DNA from: JAFDVL01 sp964631865
GTDB lineage: Bacteria; Acidobacteriota; Blastocatellia; RBC074
Direction: 5' to 3'
Assembly: GCA_964631865.1 (NCBI GenBank)
Contig: CAZWAK010000069.1
Location: 1-36,428 of the forward strand
Length of the DNA stretch: 36,428 nucleotides
Shown: in pieces, positions 29,190 to 36,428 of the stretch
Layout: the number at the start of each line of letters is the position of its first letter
Position numbering within the stretch: the stretch's first letter is position 1
Program-made: the position numbers and the translations under genes
The notes under the pieces: model-generated
What the model was told of the DNA's origin: nothing
The model's database searches: none
The model's input: only the letters and a program-made list of their open reading frames with translations

Positions 29190-29858
29190 ATGTCCACAGG
29201 ATATTTGCCACTCAACGATCAAATCTTTTCCTACCTGCTGAAGACCTCGGTGCGTGAGCCGGACTACCTGATTCGCTTGCGTGCGGAAACCGCGCAACTC
29301 GCCGAAGGCGGCATGCAAATTTCCGCCGATCAGGGGCAATTCATGACCTTGCTCGTGAAACTCATCGGCGCACGCAAAACGCTCGAAGTGGGCGTCTTTA
29401 CAGGCTACAGTTCGCTTTGCACCGCACGCGGTCTGCCCGATGATGGGCAAATCATCGCGTGCGACGTGAGCGAGCAATGGACTTCGATAGCCCGTCGCTA
29501 TTGGGCGGAAGCGGGTCTCGCACACAAAATTGATTTGCGCCTTGCACCTGCTTTGCAAACGCTTGATGCGCTGCTCGCCGATGGACAAGCGGGTACGTTC
29601 GATTTCGCGTTCATTGATGCGGACAAAGAAAACTACGACGCCTATTACGAACGCGCATTGCAATTGGTGCGCACGGGCGGCTTGATCGCTTTCGACAATA
29701 CGCTCTGGTACGGCAAAGTCGCGGACGACAGCGTGCAGGACGCTGACACCGTCGCGTTGCGCGCGCTGAATCAAAAGCTGGCAGAAGATGCGCGCGTAAT
29801 GACGAGCCAATTGACGGTGGGCGATGGCTTGACGTTGGCCCTGAAGTTGACGGAGTAA
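29190..29858 (+). CDS. Class I SAM-dependent O-methyltransferase (caffeoyl-CoA/catechol type)
   Basis: A 222-residue cytoplasmic enzyme of the usual size for the O-methyltransferase family 3. The SAM-binding motif LEVGVFTGYSS and the following IIACDVSEQW are typical. The metal-binding region FDFAFIDADKENYDAYY and the FDNTLWYGKV motif identify the divalent-cation-dependent branch, which methylates catechols or caffeoyl-CoA. The bacterial substrate is not known. The gene starts 4 bases after the RDD gene and ends 5 bases before the amidohydrolase, so the three are co-transcribed. Confidence 0.92.
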   Translation: MSTGYLPLNDQIFSYLLKTSVREPDYLIRLRAETAQLAEGGMQISADQGQFMTLLVKLIGARKTLEVGVFTGYSSLCTARGLPDDGQIIACDVSEQWTSIARRYWAEAGLAHKIDLRLAPALQTLDALLADGQAGTFDFAFIDADKENYDAYYERALQLVRTGGLIAFDNTLWYGKVADDSVQDADTVALRALNQKLAEDARVMTSQLTVGDGLTLALKLTE

Positions 29859-29863
29859 TACTT

Positions 29864-31018
29864 ATGAACCAAATCACCCGCAGACAACTGCTCGCAGGCT
29901 TGACCGCTTCCACCGTCGTTGGCCTCGCGCGTGCGCAGCAACCGCTCGATCTCAAAGACTACGAGCCGAAAAGCCTGCTCCACGTCAAAGAAACTTTCGT
30001 CGCCAAAGCGCGCTTTCCCGTCATTGACATTCATACCCATTTGGCGTTTACGAACACGTCCGGCGCAGAACCGAAATCTATGGCGCGCGCCAAGCCCGAA
30101 GAAATTCTCGCCGGAATGGATCGCAAGAATGTGCGCACAATGGTGAATTTGACGGGCGGTTATGGCGCGGCACTGGACGAATGTCTGAACACGTGGCACA
30201 AACCGCATCCGCAACGTTTCATCGTTTTCACCGAACCCTGGTTCAGCAAAATCGTCGAGCCGAATTATCCGCAGTTTCAGGCCGAACAAATCGAACGCGC
30301 GAAACGGCTGGGCGCGCGTGGCATCAAGGTTTTGAAGACGCTCGGCCTGTATCTGCGCGAAAACGTCACGACCGGCGCGCTTGTGAAAATTGATGATCGC
30401 CGCTTTGATCCGATGTGGGACACAGCCGCCGCGCAGAAAATGCCGATAGCGATTCACACCTCTGACCCGGAAGCGTTTTTCCTGCCGATTGATCGCTTCA
30501 ACGAACGCTTTGAAGAACTGAACGCGCATCCGAATTGGTCGTTTCACGGACAGGATTTTCCGAACAATCGTGAGCTGCACGAAGCGCGACTCCGCGTCAT
30601 CGCGCGGCATCCGAAAACACATTTCATTCTGCTGCACGTCGGCAATTCCGAAGACCTCGCGTGGGTCAGCGAATGGCTGGACAAATATCCGAACACCTCA
30701 GTCGAAATCGGCGCGCGCATCGGCGAATTGGGGCGACAACCACGCACGGCGCGCAAGTTCTTCGACAAATATCAAGACCGCATTCTGTTCGGCACAGACG
30801 CCGTGCCGCAAGGCGTCGAAACGCCGCAACAAATCTTCGGCGACAAGTTGTATGAAATCTATTTCCGCTTCCTCGAAACCGAAGATGAATATTTCGACTA
30901 CGCGCCATCGCGTGTGCCGCCGCAAGGCCGCTGGCGCATCTACGGCTTAGGCTTGCCAGACAAAATTTTGCGCAAGGTCTATCACGCCAACGCCGAACGC
31001 ATTCTCGGCTTGAAATAA
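29864..31018 (+). CDS. Tat-exported amidohydrolase (amidohydrolase 2 / TIM-barrel family)
   Basis: A 384-residue protein beginning with a twin-arginine signal (TRRQLLAGLTASTVVGLARAQ). The metal-dependent hydrolase barrel shows VIDIHTHL for the two N-terminal His ligands, IAIHTSDP, ILLHVGNSE and the final Asp in ILFGTDAVPQ. Proteins of this group hydrolyse or decarboxylate small carboxylic and cyclic compounds; the substrate cannot be told. Tat export suggests that it folds with its metal before crossing the membrane. It follows the O-methyltransferase by 5 bases. A REP-like element at 31028-31095 lies downstream and probably marks the end of this transcript. Confidence 0.9.
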   Translation: MNQITRRQLLAGLTASTVVGLARAQQPLDLKDYEPKSLLHVKETFVAKARFPVIDIHTHLAFTNTSGAEPKSMARAKPEEILAGMDRKNVRTMVNLTGGYGAALDECLNTWHKPHPQRFIVFTEPWFSKIVEPNYPQFQAEQIERAKRLGARGIKVLKTLGLYLRENVTTGALVKIDDRRFDPMWDTAAAQKMPIAIHTSDPEAFFLPIDRFNERFEELNAHPNWSFHGQDFPNNRELHEARLRVIARHPKTHFILLHVGNSEDLAWVSEWLDKYPNTSVEIGARIGELGRQPRTARKFFDKYQDRILFGTDAVPQGVETPQQIFGDKLYEIYFRFLETEDEYFDYAPSRVPPQGRWRIYGLGLPDKILRKVYHANAERILGLK

Positions 31019-31027
31019 AAACTGAGG

Positions 31028-31095
31028 TGCAGTACCGCGAGCCGTAGCGAGCGGGTTAAATCATCACGTCGCTACCGCTCGCTGTACCGTACCGA
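31028..31095. repeat. REP-like palindromic element (CCGTAGCGAGCGG type)
   Basis: The segment holds CCGTAGCGAGCGG facing CCGCTCGCTGTACCG, and GTACCGCGAGC facing a GCTACCGCTCGC copy, so several overlapping inverted pairings are possible. It lies in the 103-base gap between the amidohydrolase and M28 peptidase genes, the usual place for REP elements. It may stabilise the upstream mRNA or end it. Confidence 0.65.
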
Positions 31096-31121
31096 TCATC
31101 GCCCCAGAGAAGAGAACCCGC

Positions 31122-31955
31122 ATGAAAACTCTATTTGCCTTGTTGTCGCTGTCGCTGTTGCTGCCGCTCACTGCGAGTTCCAACGATTCGCACTCAACGC
31201 TCGTGCTCTCCAAACCCGAAGAATTTCGTGAAGCCTTCACCTCTGTTCCCTGCAAAAACGAAGAACGATTGCAAGCCGTCAAGGATTTGTTTCTGACGAT
31301 GGGTGCGCCCGCAGTGGACATCACGATTGAAAAACTCAAGGATGTCGAAAACATTGTGCTGCGCAAGCCCGGCGAGACGGACGAGAAAATCATCATCGGC
31401 GCGCATTACGATTTGGCAGGCGATGGTTCGTGCGGCGCGGCAGACAATTGGACAGGCATCGTCGCCATCGCGCATCTCTACAAAACGCTCAAAGACGTGA
31501 AGCTCAAAAAGACGCTGTTGTTTGTAGGCTTCGGTAAAGAAGAAGAAGGCCTGATCGGCTCCAAAGCGATGGCGAAACAAATCAAGAAAGAAGACCGGCT
31601 CCAATATTGCGCGATGGTCAATGTGGACGGCGTTGGCTTAACGTCACCGCAATCGCTGACGAACGTGTCTAGCAAGAAGTTGACCGAACTGAGCAAGACA
31701 TTAGCGAAGAAAATTGAAGTGCCATTTGAGCCAGTGTACATCGGCAATGCCAGTTCCGATTCCAATTCGTTCCTAGACAAAAAAATCCCCGCGATTTCGA
31801 TTGTCGGCATGTCGCAGGATTGGCCGAAAATCTACCATAGCAAAAACGATCAGCCTGCGCGTGTGAATCCGCATTACGTCTATCAAAGCTATCGCCTGGC
31901 GCTCGAATTGGTGACGACCATCAACGACAACGAATGCGGGGCGTACCGGAAATGA
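31122..31955 (+). CDS. Secreted M28-family metallopeptidase
   Basis: A 277-residue protein with a signal peptide (MKTLFALLSLSLLLPLTASS). The zinc aminopeptidase fold of family M28 is shown by IIGAHYDLAGDG (His95), GAADNWTGI (bridging Asp108), FGKEEEGLIGS (catalytic and ligand Glu about 141), MVNVDGVG (Asp169) and the final His in IYHSKNDQP. The family removes N-terminal amino acids from peptides outside the cytoplasm. It follows the RDD, methyltransferase and amidohydrolase genes on the same strand after a 103-base gap with a REP-like element, so it may have its own promoter. The 210 bases after it hold two more REP-like palindromes. Confidence 0.9.
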   Translation: MKTLFALLSLSLLLPLTASSNDSHSTLVLSKPEEFREAFTSVPCKNEERLQAVKDLFLTMGAPAVDITIEKLKDVENIVLRKPGETDEKIIIGAHYDLAGDGSCGAADNWTGIVAIAHLYKTLKDVKLKKTLLFVGFGKEEEGLIGSKAMAKQIKKEDRLQYCAMVNVDGVGLTSPQSLTNVSSKKLTELSKTLAKKIEVPFEPVYIGNASSDSNSFLDKKIPAISIVGMSQDWPKIYHSKNDQPARVNPHYVYQSYRLALELVTTINDNECGAYRK

Positions 31956-32061
31956 GAGAGCAAGGCAAGTATTTGATGCTCGGTTTTTAAGGTGACAATT
32001 GTTCCCATTCACCTACCATGTTACTTGTAAGATTTACATAGGTAGGCAGAAATAATCCGGT

Positions 32062-32126
32062 GTAAAGCGATTTGGCAAATCGCTGGATTCAGGCTGAAAA
32101 CCGCCGCGATTTGCCAAATCGCGTTA
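32062..32126. repeat. Paired REP-like palindromes, GCGATTTGGCAAATCGC family
   Basis: Two copies of the palindrome found at 16774-16794, at 32066-32084 and 32105-32123, stand in opposite orientation around a 20-base spacer. The flanking GTAA and TTAC are also inverted, so the pair forms one larger hairpin. It lies between the M28 peptidase and the IS5-like transposase, about 40 bases from the transposase stop. Confidence 0.82.
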
Positions 32127-32165
32127 CGACGCAAGACCTGATTATTTTTGCCCAGGTACTTAGAA

Positions 32166-33063
32166 TCAACGAGTTAGATAGAAATTCCATAGCCCGGCGC
32201 AGACTTCCACGACGTCATCGTACAAGTCAACATTATGCACACGCAGCCGATCCGATAAGATCCGATACCGTTTCAAGCCGCCTATCGCTTGTTCTACTTC
32301 CACTCTTTCCTGCGCAAAAACGCGGTTTTCCTGCTTTTGCTCCGCCCTTAACTCCTGCTTCTTCGCTTTCTTGTGTGGCAGACTCAGCGCCTTGCACTCA
32401 TACTCCTGATCGAATCCTAAGTACCCTAAATCCACTCGGACCTTGAAGTTCTTGAACCACTCCTGCTCCGGCGGAAACTCTCGTTTCAGTAACTTGAAGT
32501 CAGGCACTTTCCCCACCCATCTCTTACTCCCATACAAAATCCTGCGCCCCTTGTTACTGATGACCAACACTTTCACCGTATGGCATTTTTTTTCCTGAGT
32601 AACACGCTTTTTGCTCCTCCTCCTCGCCCGGTCTTTGGATGCGTTGTTCCGTCCCATCCAACAACAACGTCTTTTCCTTTTTCAAGTAGGCGGCAAATTC
32701 GGCGGCATCCTTAAATTCTCGCTTCGGCGCACAGCCCGCCGCTGCCAACGTCTCTTGCCGTACCGTCAATCCTCGCTCTTGATTGCGTTTTGCATTCGAG
32801 CCGTCCATCCCGCACACCACCCCGAGCAAGTCGTACGTCAACCCCGACTTCAAACTGAAGAGCGTGAAGTACAGTAATTCTTCTTCCGATTGCAGGCTCG
32901 GCGTCACTTCAATGCCGGCTTGTCTGGCCCCCACACTGTACCCGTATTTACTCAGGTAACTCGCCTTGAATAAGCGCAGTAGTTTCTGAAATCGTTTCTC
33001 GTCAAGACCGGTGGCGGCGCGCCATTGGCGGTCGTTTTTCAGTTCTTTGATACTTAGTTTCAT
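32166..33063 (-). mobile_element. IS5-like transposase (DDE_Tnp_4), frameshifted at a run of eight A
   Basis: The upstream frame (32554-33063) carries the N-terminal domain and first catalytic Asp region (LLLDGTEQRIQRPGEEEEQKACYSGKK). The second frame continues from the same place (KCHTVKVLVISNKGRR, VRVDLGYLGF, VFAQERVEVEQAIGGLKRYRI) to the stop at 32166. Joined, they match the IS5-group DDE_Tnp_4 family, with the conserved YSGKKK-HT string across the join. The join sits on A8 (T8 on the plus strand, 32586-32593); loss of one A, or a +1 shift, gives the full protein of about 300 residues. It may be a mutation or a slippage site. I could not find convincing terminal inverted repeats or a target duplication. 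The ends of the element are therefore unset. Confidence 0.85.
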
Positions 33064-33192
33064 CCCGCTACACTATCTCTTTTCCTTCACCGCAACAACT
33101 CTAATGCTTTTCCTCCTCAAACGTAAAGGCCTTGTGGCACTAGCGTTTTCACAACGTTCGACGGGGTTTCGACTTTGCGCCTTCCTGCGGTG

Positions 33193-34038
33193 TCAGTGGA
33201 GGCCAAACAGCCGCATGGCATTTTCTTTGAGAATCAGCGGACGCACTTCGTCTTTGATAGCGATCTTCTCGAAATCCGCCAGCCAGCGATCCGGCGCGAT
33301 CAGCGGATAATCTGAACCGAACAGCACTTTAGTTTTCAGTAACGTGTTCGCGTATTGCACCAACGTCGGCGAGAAGTATTTCGGCGACCAGCCCGACAGA
33401 TCAATGTACACCTGCGGCTTGTGCAGACACACCGAGATGGCTTCGTCCTGCCAGGGGAACGACGGATGCGCCATGATGATCGGCATAGCGGGGAAGTCTA
33501 CGGCGACATCGTCAATATCCATCGGGTTGCCATATTTCAAGCGCACGCCGCCGCCGCCGGGCATACCTGTGCCGATGCCGCTGTGACCGGTGTGAAAGAT
33601 GACGGGCAATTTGGCTTCGTTGATGACTTCGTAAAACGGATAAACCTGCGGGTCGTTCGGATGAAATTGTTGCAATGGCGGATGCAGCTTGAAGCCGCGA
33701 ATGCCGCCCGCCGCAATCAGCCGTTTGGCTTCGGCGACGGCTTCGCTGCCGCGCGTCGGGTCAACGCTCGCAAAAGCAAACATGATGTCAGAGTTTTCTG
33801 CCGCGAAGGCGGCAATCTCATCGTTGGGAATCGGCGGACGTCCGGTGAGCCGTTCGTCTACGGTAAAGATGACGCAGCCGATTTTGCGCGAACGATAATA
33901 TTCCGCCAGTTCGTAACGGTTGGCCTTCGCGCCCGATTTGCCGAAGTATTTTTGCGCCGCCTCGTTCGCTTCATTATCTTCCATCTCCGTTTCCAAATGG
34001 ACGTGAACATCAATCGCAATCAGGTCGTTGCTATTCAT
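33193..34038 (-). CDS. Amidohydrolase family protein (ACMSD-like TIM barrel)
   Basis: The ATG at 34038 (MNSNDLIAIDVHVHLE) overlaps the stop of the upstream gene by 4 bases (ATGA) and follows AAAGGA; the longer open frame lies inside that gene. The protein has 281 residues. Metal ligands are visible in AIDVHVHLE, GFKLHPPLQ, VIFHTGHSG, IIMAHPSFPW and the final Asp of VLFGSDYPL. The family contains decarboxylases and hydrolases of small aromatic or carboxylic acids, including 2-amino-3-carboxymuconate semialdehyde decarboxylase. The tight coupling to the fused hydratase/dehydrogenase gene points to a shared pathway of acyl-CoA or aromatic acid breakdown, which is inference. The gene has no signal peptide and should be cytoplasmic. 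Confidence 0.9.
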   Translation of the reverse strand: MNSNDLIAIDVHVHLETEMEDNEANEAAQKYFGKSGAKANRYELAEYYRSRKIGCVIFTVDERLTGRPPIPNDEIAAFAAENSDIMFAFASVDPTRGSEAVAEAKRLIAAGGIRGFKLHPPLQQFHPNDPQVYPFYEVINEAKLPVIFHTGHSGIGTGMPGGGGVRLKYGNPMDIDDVAVDFPAMPIIMAHPSFPWQDEAISVCLHKPQVYIDLSGWSPKYFSPTLVQYANTLLKTKVLFGSDYPLIAPDRWLADFEKIAIKDEVRPLILKENAMRLFGLH

Positions 34039-36164
34039 TCTTTCGTTCCTTTCGCTTTGTCCCACGCGGCAAACGTGCTGCCCTTTGCTGCCAGTTGTTT
34101 GAGTAATGGTGCTGGTTCCCACCACACGCCGTGCGCGGCGTGGAATTCACAAACGCGGTCGTAGACATTCTTCACGCCGACCGTGTCGGCATACCACATC
34201 GGCCCGCCGCGCCACGCCGGAAAGCCGTAGCCGTTCAGGTAAACAATATCAATGTCGCTCGCGCGCAACGCGAAGCCTTCTTCCAAAATCTTCGCGCCTT
34301 CGTTGATGAGCGCGTAAACACAGCGTTCGACGATTTCCTGTGCGCTGATTGCGCGGCGTGTGATGCCTGCTTCGTTCGCTGTGCTTTCAATCAACGCCGC
34401 GACTTCCGGGTCAGGAATCGCGCGACGGTTTTCGTCGTATTTGTACCAACCCGCGCCGGTCTTTTGCCCGTAACGACTAAGCGCATACAGCTTGTCTACG
34501 ACTAACGGTTTGCGGCGACCTGGCACCTCGTGTTTGGCATTTTCCTGATTCACTTTCACACCGACATCAATGCCGGCCATATCGTCTACCGCCAGAATGC
34601 CCATCGCCATGCCAAAGTCGGTAAGGGCTTTGTCCACCGCTTCAACGGCTGCGCCTTCTTCGACCAGGAAATGACCTTCGCGCATGTACTGGAAGAACAT
34701 GCGATTGCCGACGAAGCCGTGGCAATTGCCGACCAGCACGCCAACCTTTTTCATCAGCTTGGCGAGCGCGAAGGCCGAGACAATCGCTTCATCGCTTGTC
34801 GCCTGACCGCGCACGATTTCGAGCAGCCGCATCACATTCGCCGGACTGAAAAAATGCAAGCCAATCACCGAGGCCGGACGCGCAGTCGTTGCCGCGATTT
34901 CATCAATGTTCAGCGAGGACGTATTACTTGCCAGCAATGCGCCGGGTTTCGCGCGGCGGTCGAGTTCCGTGAATATCTCTTTCTTCAACGCCATGTTTTC
35001 AAAGACGGCTTCGATGATGACATCAGCGTTTTCAAAGCCGTCGTAGCTCAAGCTAGGCGTAATCAAAGCCAGCCGCTGCTGCATGGCTTCTTCGGTCAGG
35101 CGGCCTTTCTTGACGGTGTTGGCATAGTTTTTCGTGATCGTCGCGAGGCCGCGATCCAGCGCGGCTTGCTCGGTTTCCTTGAGCAACACCGGCACGCCCG
35201 CGTTGGCGAAATTCATGGCAATGCCGCCGCCCATCGTACCTGCGCCGATGATCGCGGCCTGCTTGATCCCAATCGGTTTGGCTTCTGGCGCAAGGCCGGG
35301 GATTTTGGCGACCTCGCGTTCGGCGAAAAAGACGTGCATCAAGGCTTTGGCCTGATCGGAGAAAAGACATTGCTCAAACAGCCTGCGTTCGACTTGTACG
35401 CCTTCGTCAAACGGCAGTTTCGTCGCGGCTTCGATGGCGTCAATCGCGGCGAACGGCGCATTCAAACCGCGCGCCGTCTTTTTGGCTTTCTCCCGCGCAG
35501 CGGCAAAGAGCGGCGCGTTCGTCACTTCATCGCCGAGCTTGTCGTTGGGTTCGCGCGTTTTCGGATGCGTTGTGCTGGCTGCAATTTTCTCGCGCAAGAA
35601 TGCCGTCGCGCCTGCCAGCAAATCGCCTTCGATCAACTCGTCCACAATGCCTGCGGCCAGCGCATCACTCGCCTTCACTGGCGCACCGGAAACGCACATC
35701 TCAAGTGCTTTCTCAACACCCGCCAGACGCGGCAACCGTTGCGTACCCGCTGCGCCGGGAATAATACCGAGCTTGACTTCGGGCTGCCCCACCTGCGCGG
35801 CTTTGTCAGCGACGCGATAATGACAGGCCATCGCGATTTCCAATCCGCCGCCGAACGCCGAGCCGTGCAACGCGGCGACGATTGGTTTGGCCGAATCTTC
35901 GAGCAAGAGCAACAGTGGCAACAGACTGCCTTCTTCTTTTTCGCCCGCGACGACTTTGCCGAATTCCTTGATGTCGGCTCCGGCGATGAACGTGCGTCCG
36001 CCGCCGATCAGCACAATGCCTTTGATCGCGGCATCGGCATTCGCGCGTTCGACGCCTGCAGCAATGCCTTCGGGTACGCCGGGACTGAGCGCGTTGACCG
36101 GCGGATTGTTGATCGTAATGACGGCCAGTTCGCCGTCATTTGTGTAAGTTACGAAATCATTCAT
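34035..36164 (-). CDS. Bifunctional enoyl-CoA hydratase / 3-hydroxyacyl-CoA dehydrogenase (FadB/FadJ-like)
   Basis: The ATG at 36164 (MNDFVTYTNDGELAVITINNPPVNAL) has AAAGGAA upstream and gives 709 residues, the usual length. Residues 1-190 form the crotonase domain, with the oxyanion stretch TFIAGADIKEF and catalytic Glu109 (GGGLEIAM) and Glu129 (GQPEVKLGIIPGAAGTQRL). The NAD-binding dehydrogenase domain begins at about residue 303 (AAIIGAGTMGGGIAMNFANAG), followed by SNTSSLNIDEIA, VIGLHFFSPANVM and two C-terminal dehydrogenase domains. The enzyme hydrates 2-enoyl-CoA and oxidises the resulting L-3-hydroxyacyl-CoA in the cytoplasm. A thiolase partner (fadA) is not next to it. The amidohydrolase overlaps its stop codon by 4 bases. 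Confidence 0.94.
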   Translation of the reverse strand: MNDFVTYTNDGELAVITINNPPVNALSPGVPEGIAAGVERANADAAIKGIVLIGGGRTFIAGADIKEFGKVVAGEKEEGSLLPLLLLLEDSAKPIVAALHGSAFGGGLEIAMACHYRVADKAAQVGQPEVKLGIIPGAAGTQRLPRLAGVEKALEMCVSGAPVKASDALAAGIVDELIEGDLLAGATAFLREKIAASTTHPKTREPNDKLGDEVTNAPLFAAAREKAKKTARGLNAPFAAIDAIEAATKLPFDEGVQVERRLFEQCLFSDQAKALMHVFFAEREVAKIPGLAPEAKPIGIKQAAIIGAGTMGGGIAMNFANAGVPVLLKETEQAALDRGLATITKNYANTVKKGRLTEEAMQQRLALITPSLSYDGFENADVIIEAVFENMALKKEIFTELDRRAKPGALLASNTSSLNIDEIAATTARPASVIGLHFFSPANVMRLLEIVRGQATSDEAIVSAFALAKLMKKVGVLVGNCHGFVGNRMFFQYMREGHFLVEEGAAVEAVDKALTDFGMAMGILAVDDMAGIDVGVKVNQENAKHEVPGRRKPLVVDKLYALSRYGQKTGAGWYKYDENRRAIPDPEVAALIESTANEAGITRRAISAQEIVERCVYALINEGAKILEEGFALRASDIDIVYLNGYGFPAWRGGPMWYADTVGVKNVYDRVCEFHAAHGVWWEPAPLLKQLAAKGSTFAAWDKAKGTKE

Positions 36165-36195
36165 CTGGGTTATTCCTTTGAAATTTGTATTGGGT

Positions 36196-36366
36196 TCACG
36201 CCGTACCTGGCGACGGATCACGCATCGTGCAGACGCGCCGTAAGCCTTTCTGCCTGGCACGCATTTCGTCACGATCCGACACAACGTGGAGGTGTAAATC
36301 ATACGCGCCCTGCAACGCTTCCCACGCCGCATCGGTAATGTTTATCGACCTTTCTTCCCTAATCAT
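36196..36366 (-). CDS. Short ORF resembling the N-terminus of a DUF6282-type amidohydrolase, probable remnant
   Basis: A 56-residue frame from the ATG at 36366 to the TGA at 36196, too short for most gene callers. Residues about 9-33 (NITDAAWEALQGAYDLHLHVVSD) match in style the opening of metal-dependent hydrolases of the DUF6282 type, with the HLH metal motif after the first strand. After residue 33 the similarity stops and an Arg-rich tail follows. It is likely a truncated gene whose body was deleted, leaving the start next to the hydratase/dehydrogenase gene. A GGGAG-like ribosome site precedes it. The alternative is chance similarity of a short frame. Confidence 0.4.
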   Translation of the reverse strand: MIREERSINITDAAWEALQGAYDLHLHVVSDRDEMRARQKGLRRVCTMRDPSPGTA

Positions 36367-36428
36367 TTCTCGCGCTCCCTGTAACCAATGAAATCCTGCT
36401 CAGCCGACGACAGGGGCCACCAGATTGA

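Noticed and set aside
33064..33192. Terminal inverted repeats of the IS5-like element
   Set aside because: I compared both flanks by eye and found no convincing matching ends or target duplication, so no element boundaries are claimed.
34530..36338. Open frame of 602 codons on the plus strand
   Set aside because: It is antisense to the hydratase/dehydrogenase gene, which has clear catalytic motifs. The frame has no recognisable domain.

Overview
The window looks like a chromosomal segment of an Acidobacteriota bacterium, most likely class Blastocatellia. This placement is inferred from gene content: an Oar-type TonB-dependent receptor with an N-terminal carboxypeptidase-regulatory domain, two large planctomycete-type cytochrome proteins (PSCyt1-DUF1549-DUF1553), a very large multi-module secreted redox protein, and abundant heptanucleotide repeats and REP-like palindromes. 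There are no rRNA, tRNA or CRISPR features that I can see.

Layout. 1-2296 (minus): a secreted GH51 alpha-L-arabinofuranosidase cut by the window edge, and a secreted esterase. 2515-4005 (plus): a membrane-anchored protein of unknown function. 4021-4737: a decayed transposase that starts directly at the stop codon of nadR. 4738-6298 (minus): nadR and pnuC, a nicotinamide riboside uptake and NAD salvage pair. 6448-24472 (minus): the centre of interest. Read in transcription order it holds an Oar-like TonB-dependent receptor with its terminator, a broken Rpn/DUF4351-like gene, PSCyt1-DUF1549-DUF1553 protein number 2, a 1907-residue protein joining a copper radical oxidase (galactose oxidase/AA5-like, all five copper/cofactor residues visible) to a YVTN propeller and a diheme cytochrome c peroxidase module, a small secreted metal-binding protein 2 bases downstream of it, and PSCyt1-DUF1549-LamG-DUF1553 protein number 1. 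24713-26053 (plus): a secreted M24 peptidase. 26128-28090 (minus): gcvT, a DUF1508 (YegP) gene and gcvH. 28346-31955 (plus): an RDD membrane protein, an O-methyltransferase, a Tat-exported amidohydrolase and a secreted M28 peptidase. 32166-33063: an IS5-like transposase interrupted at a run of eight A. 33193-36366 (minus): a fused enoyl-CoA hydratase/3-hydroxyacyl-CoA dehydrogenase, an amidohydrolase overlapping it by 4 bases, and a short amidohydrolase-like remnant.

How the genes may work together. The most exciting candidate is the oxidase-peroxidase fusion at 10881-16604. Its first half should make H2O2 while oxidising an alcohol or sugar. Its second half belongs to a family that reduces H2O2 with electrons or uses it to drive radical chemistry. 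Carbohydrate-binding modules (NPCBM, two F5/8 type C) sit around them, a probable copper-binding protein follows, and two diheme PSCyt proteins and a TonB receptor flank the locus. I read this as a candidate cell-surface oxidative glycan- or alcohol-processing system; the joint function is inference.

A second theme is repeats. Tandem 7-bp units of several unrelated sequences occur at eight or more places. Some form hairpins between genes, and others sit in frame in the same two loops of both DUF1553 proteins, where a pure AAAATCC repeat reads as the cyclic heptapeptide KIQNPKS in every frame. Three further families of REP-like palindromes lie between genes or inside a broken gene.
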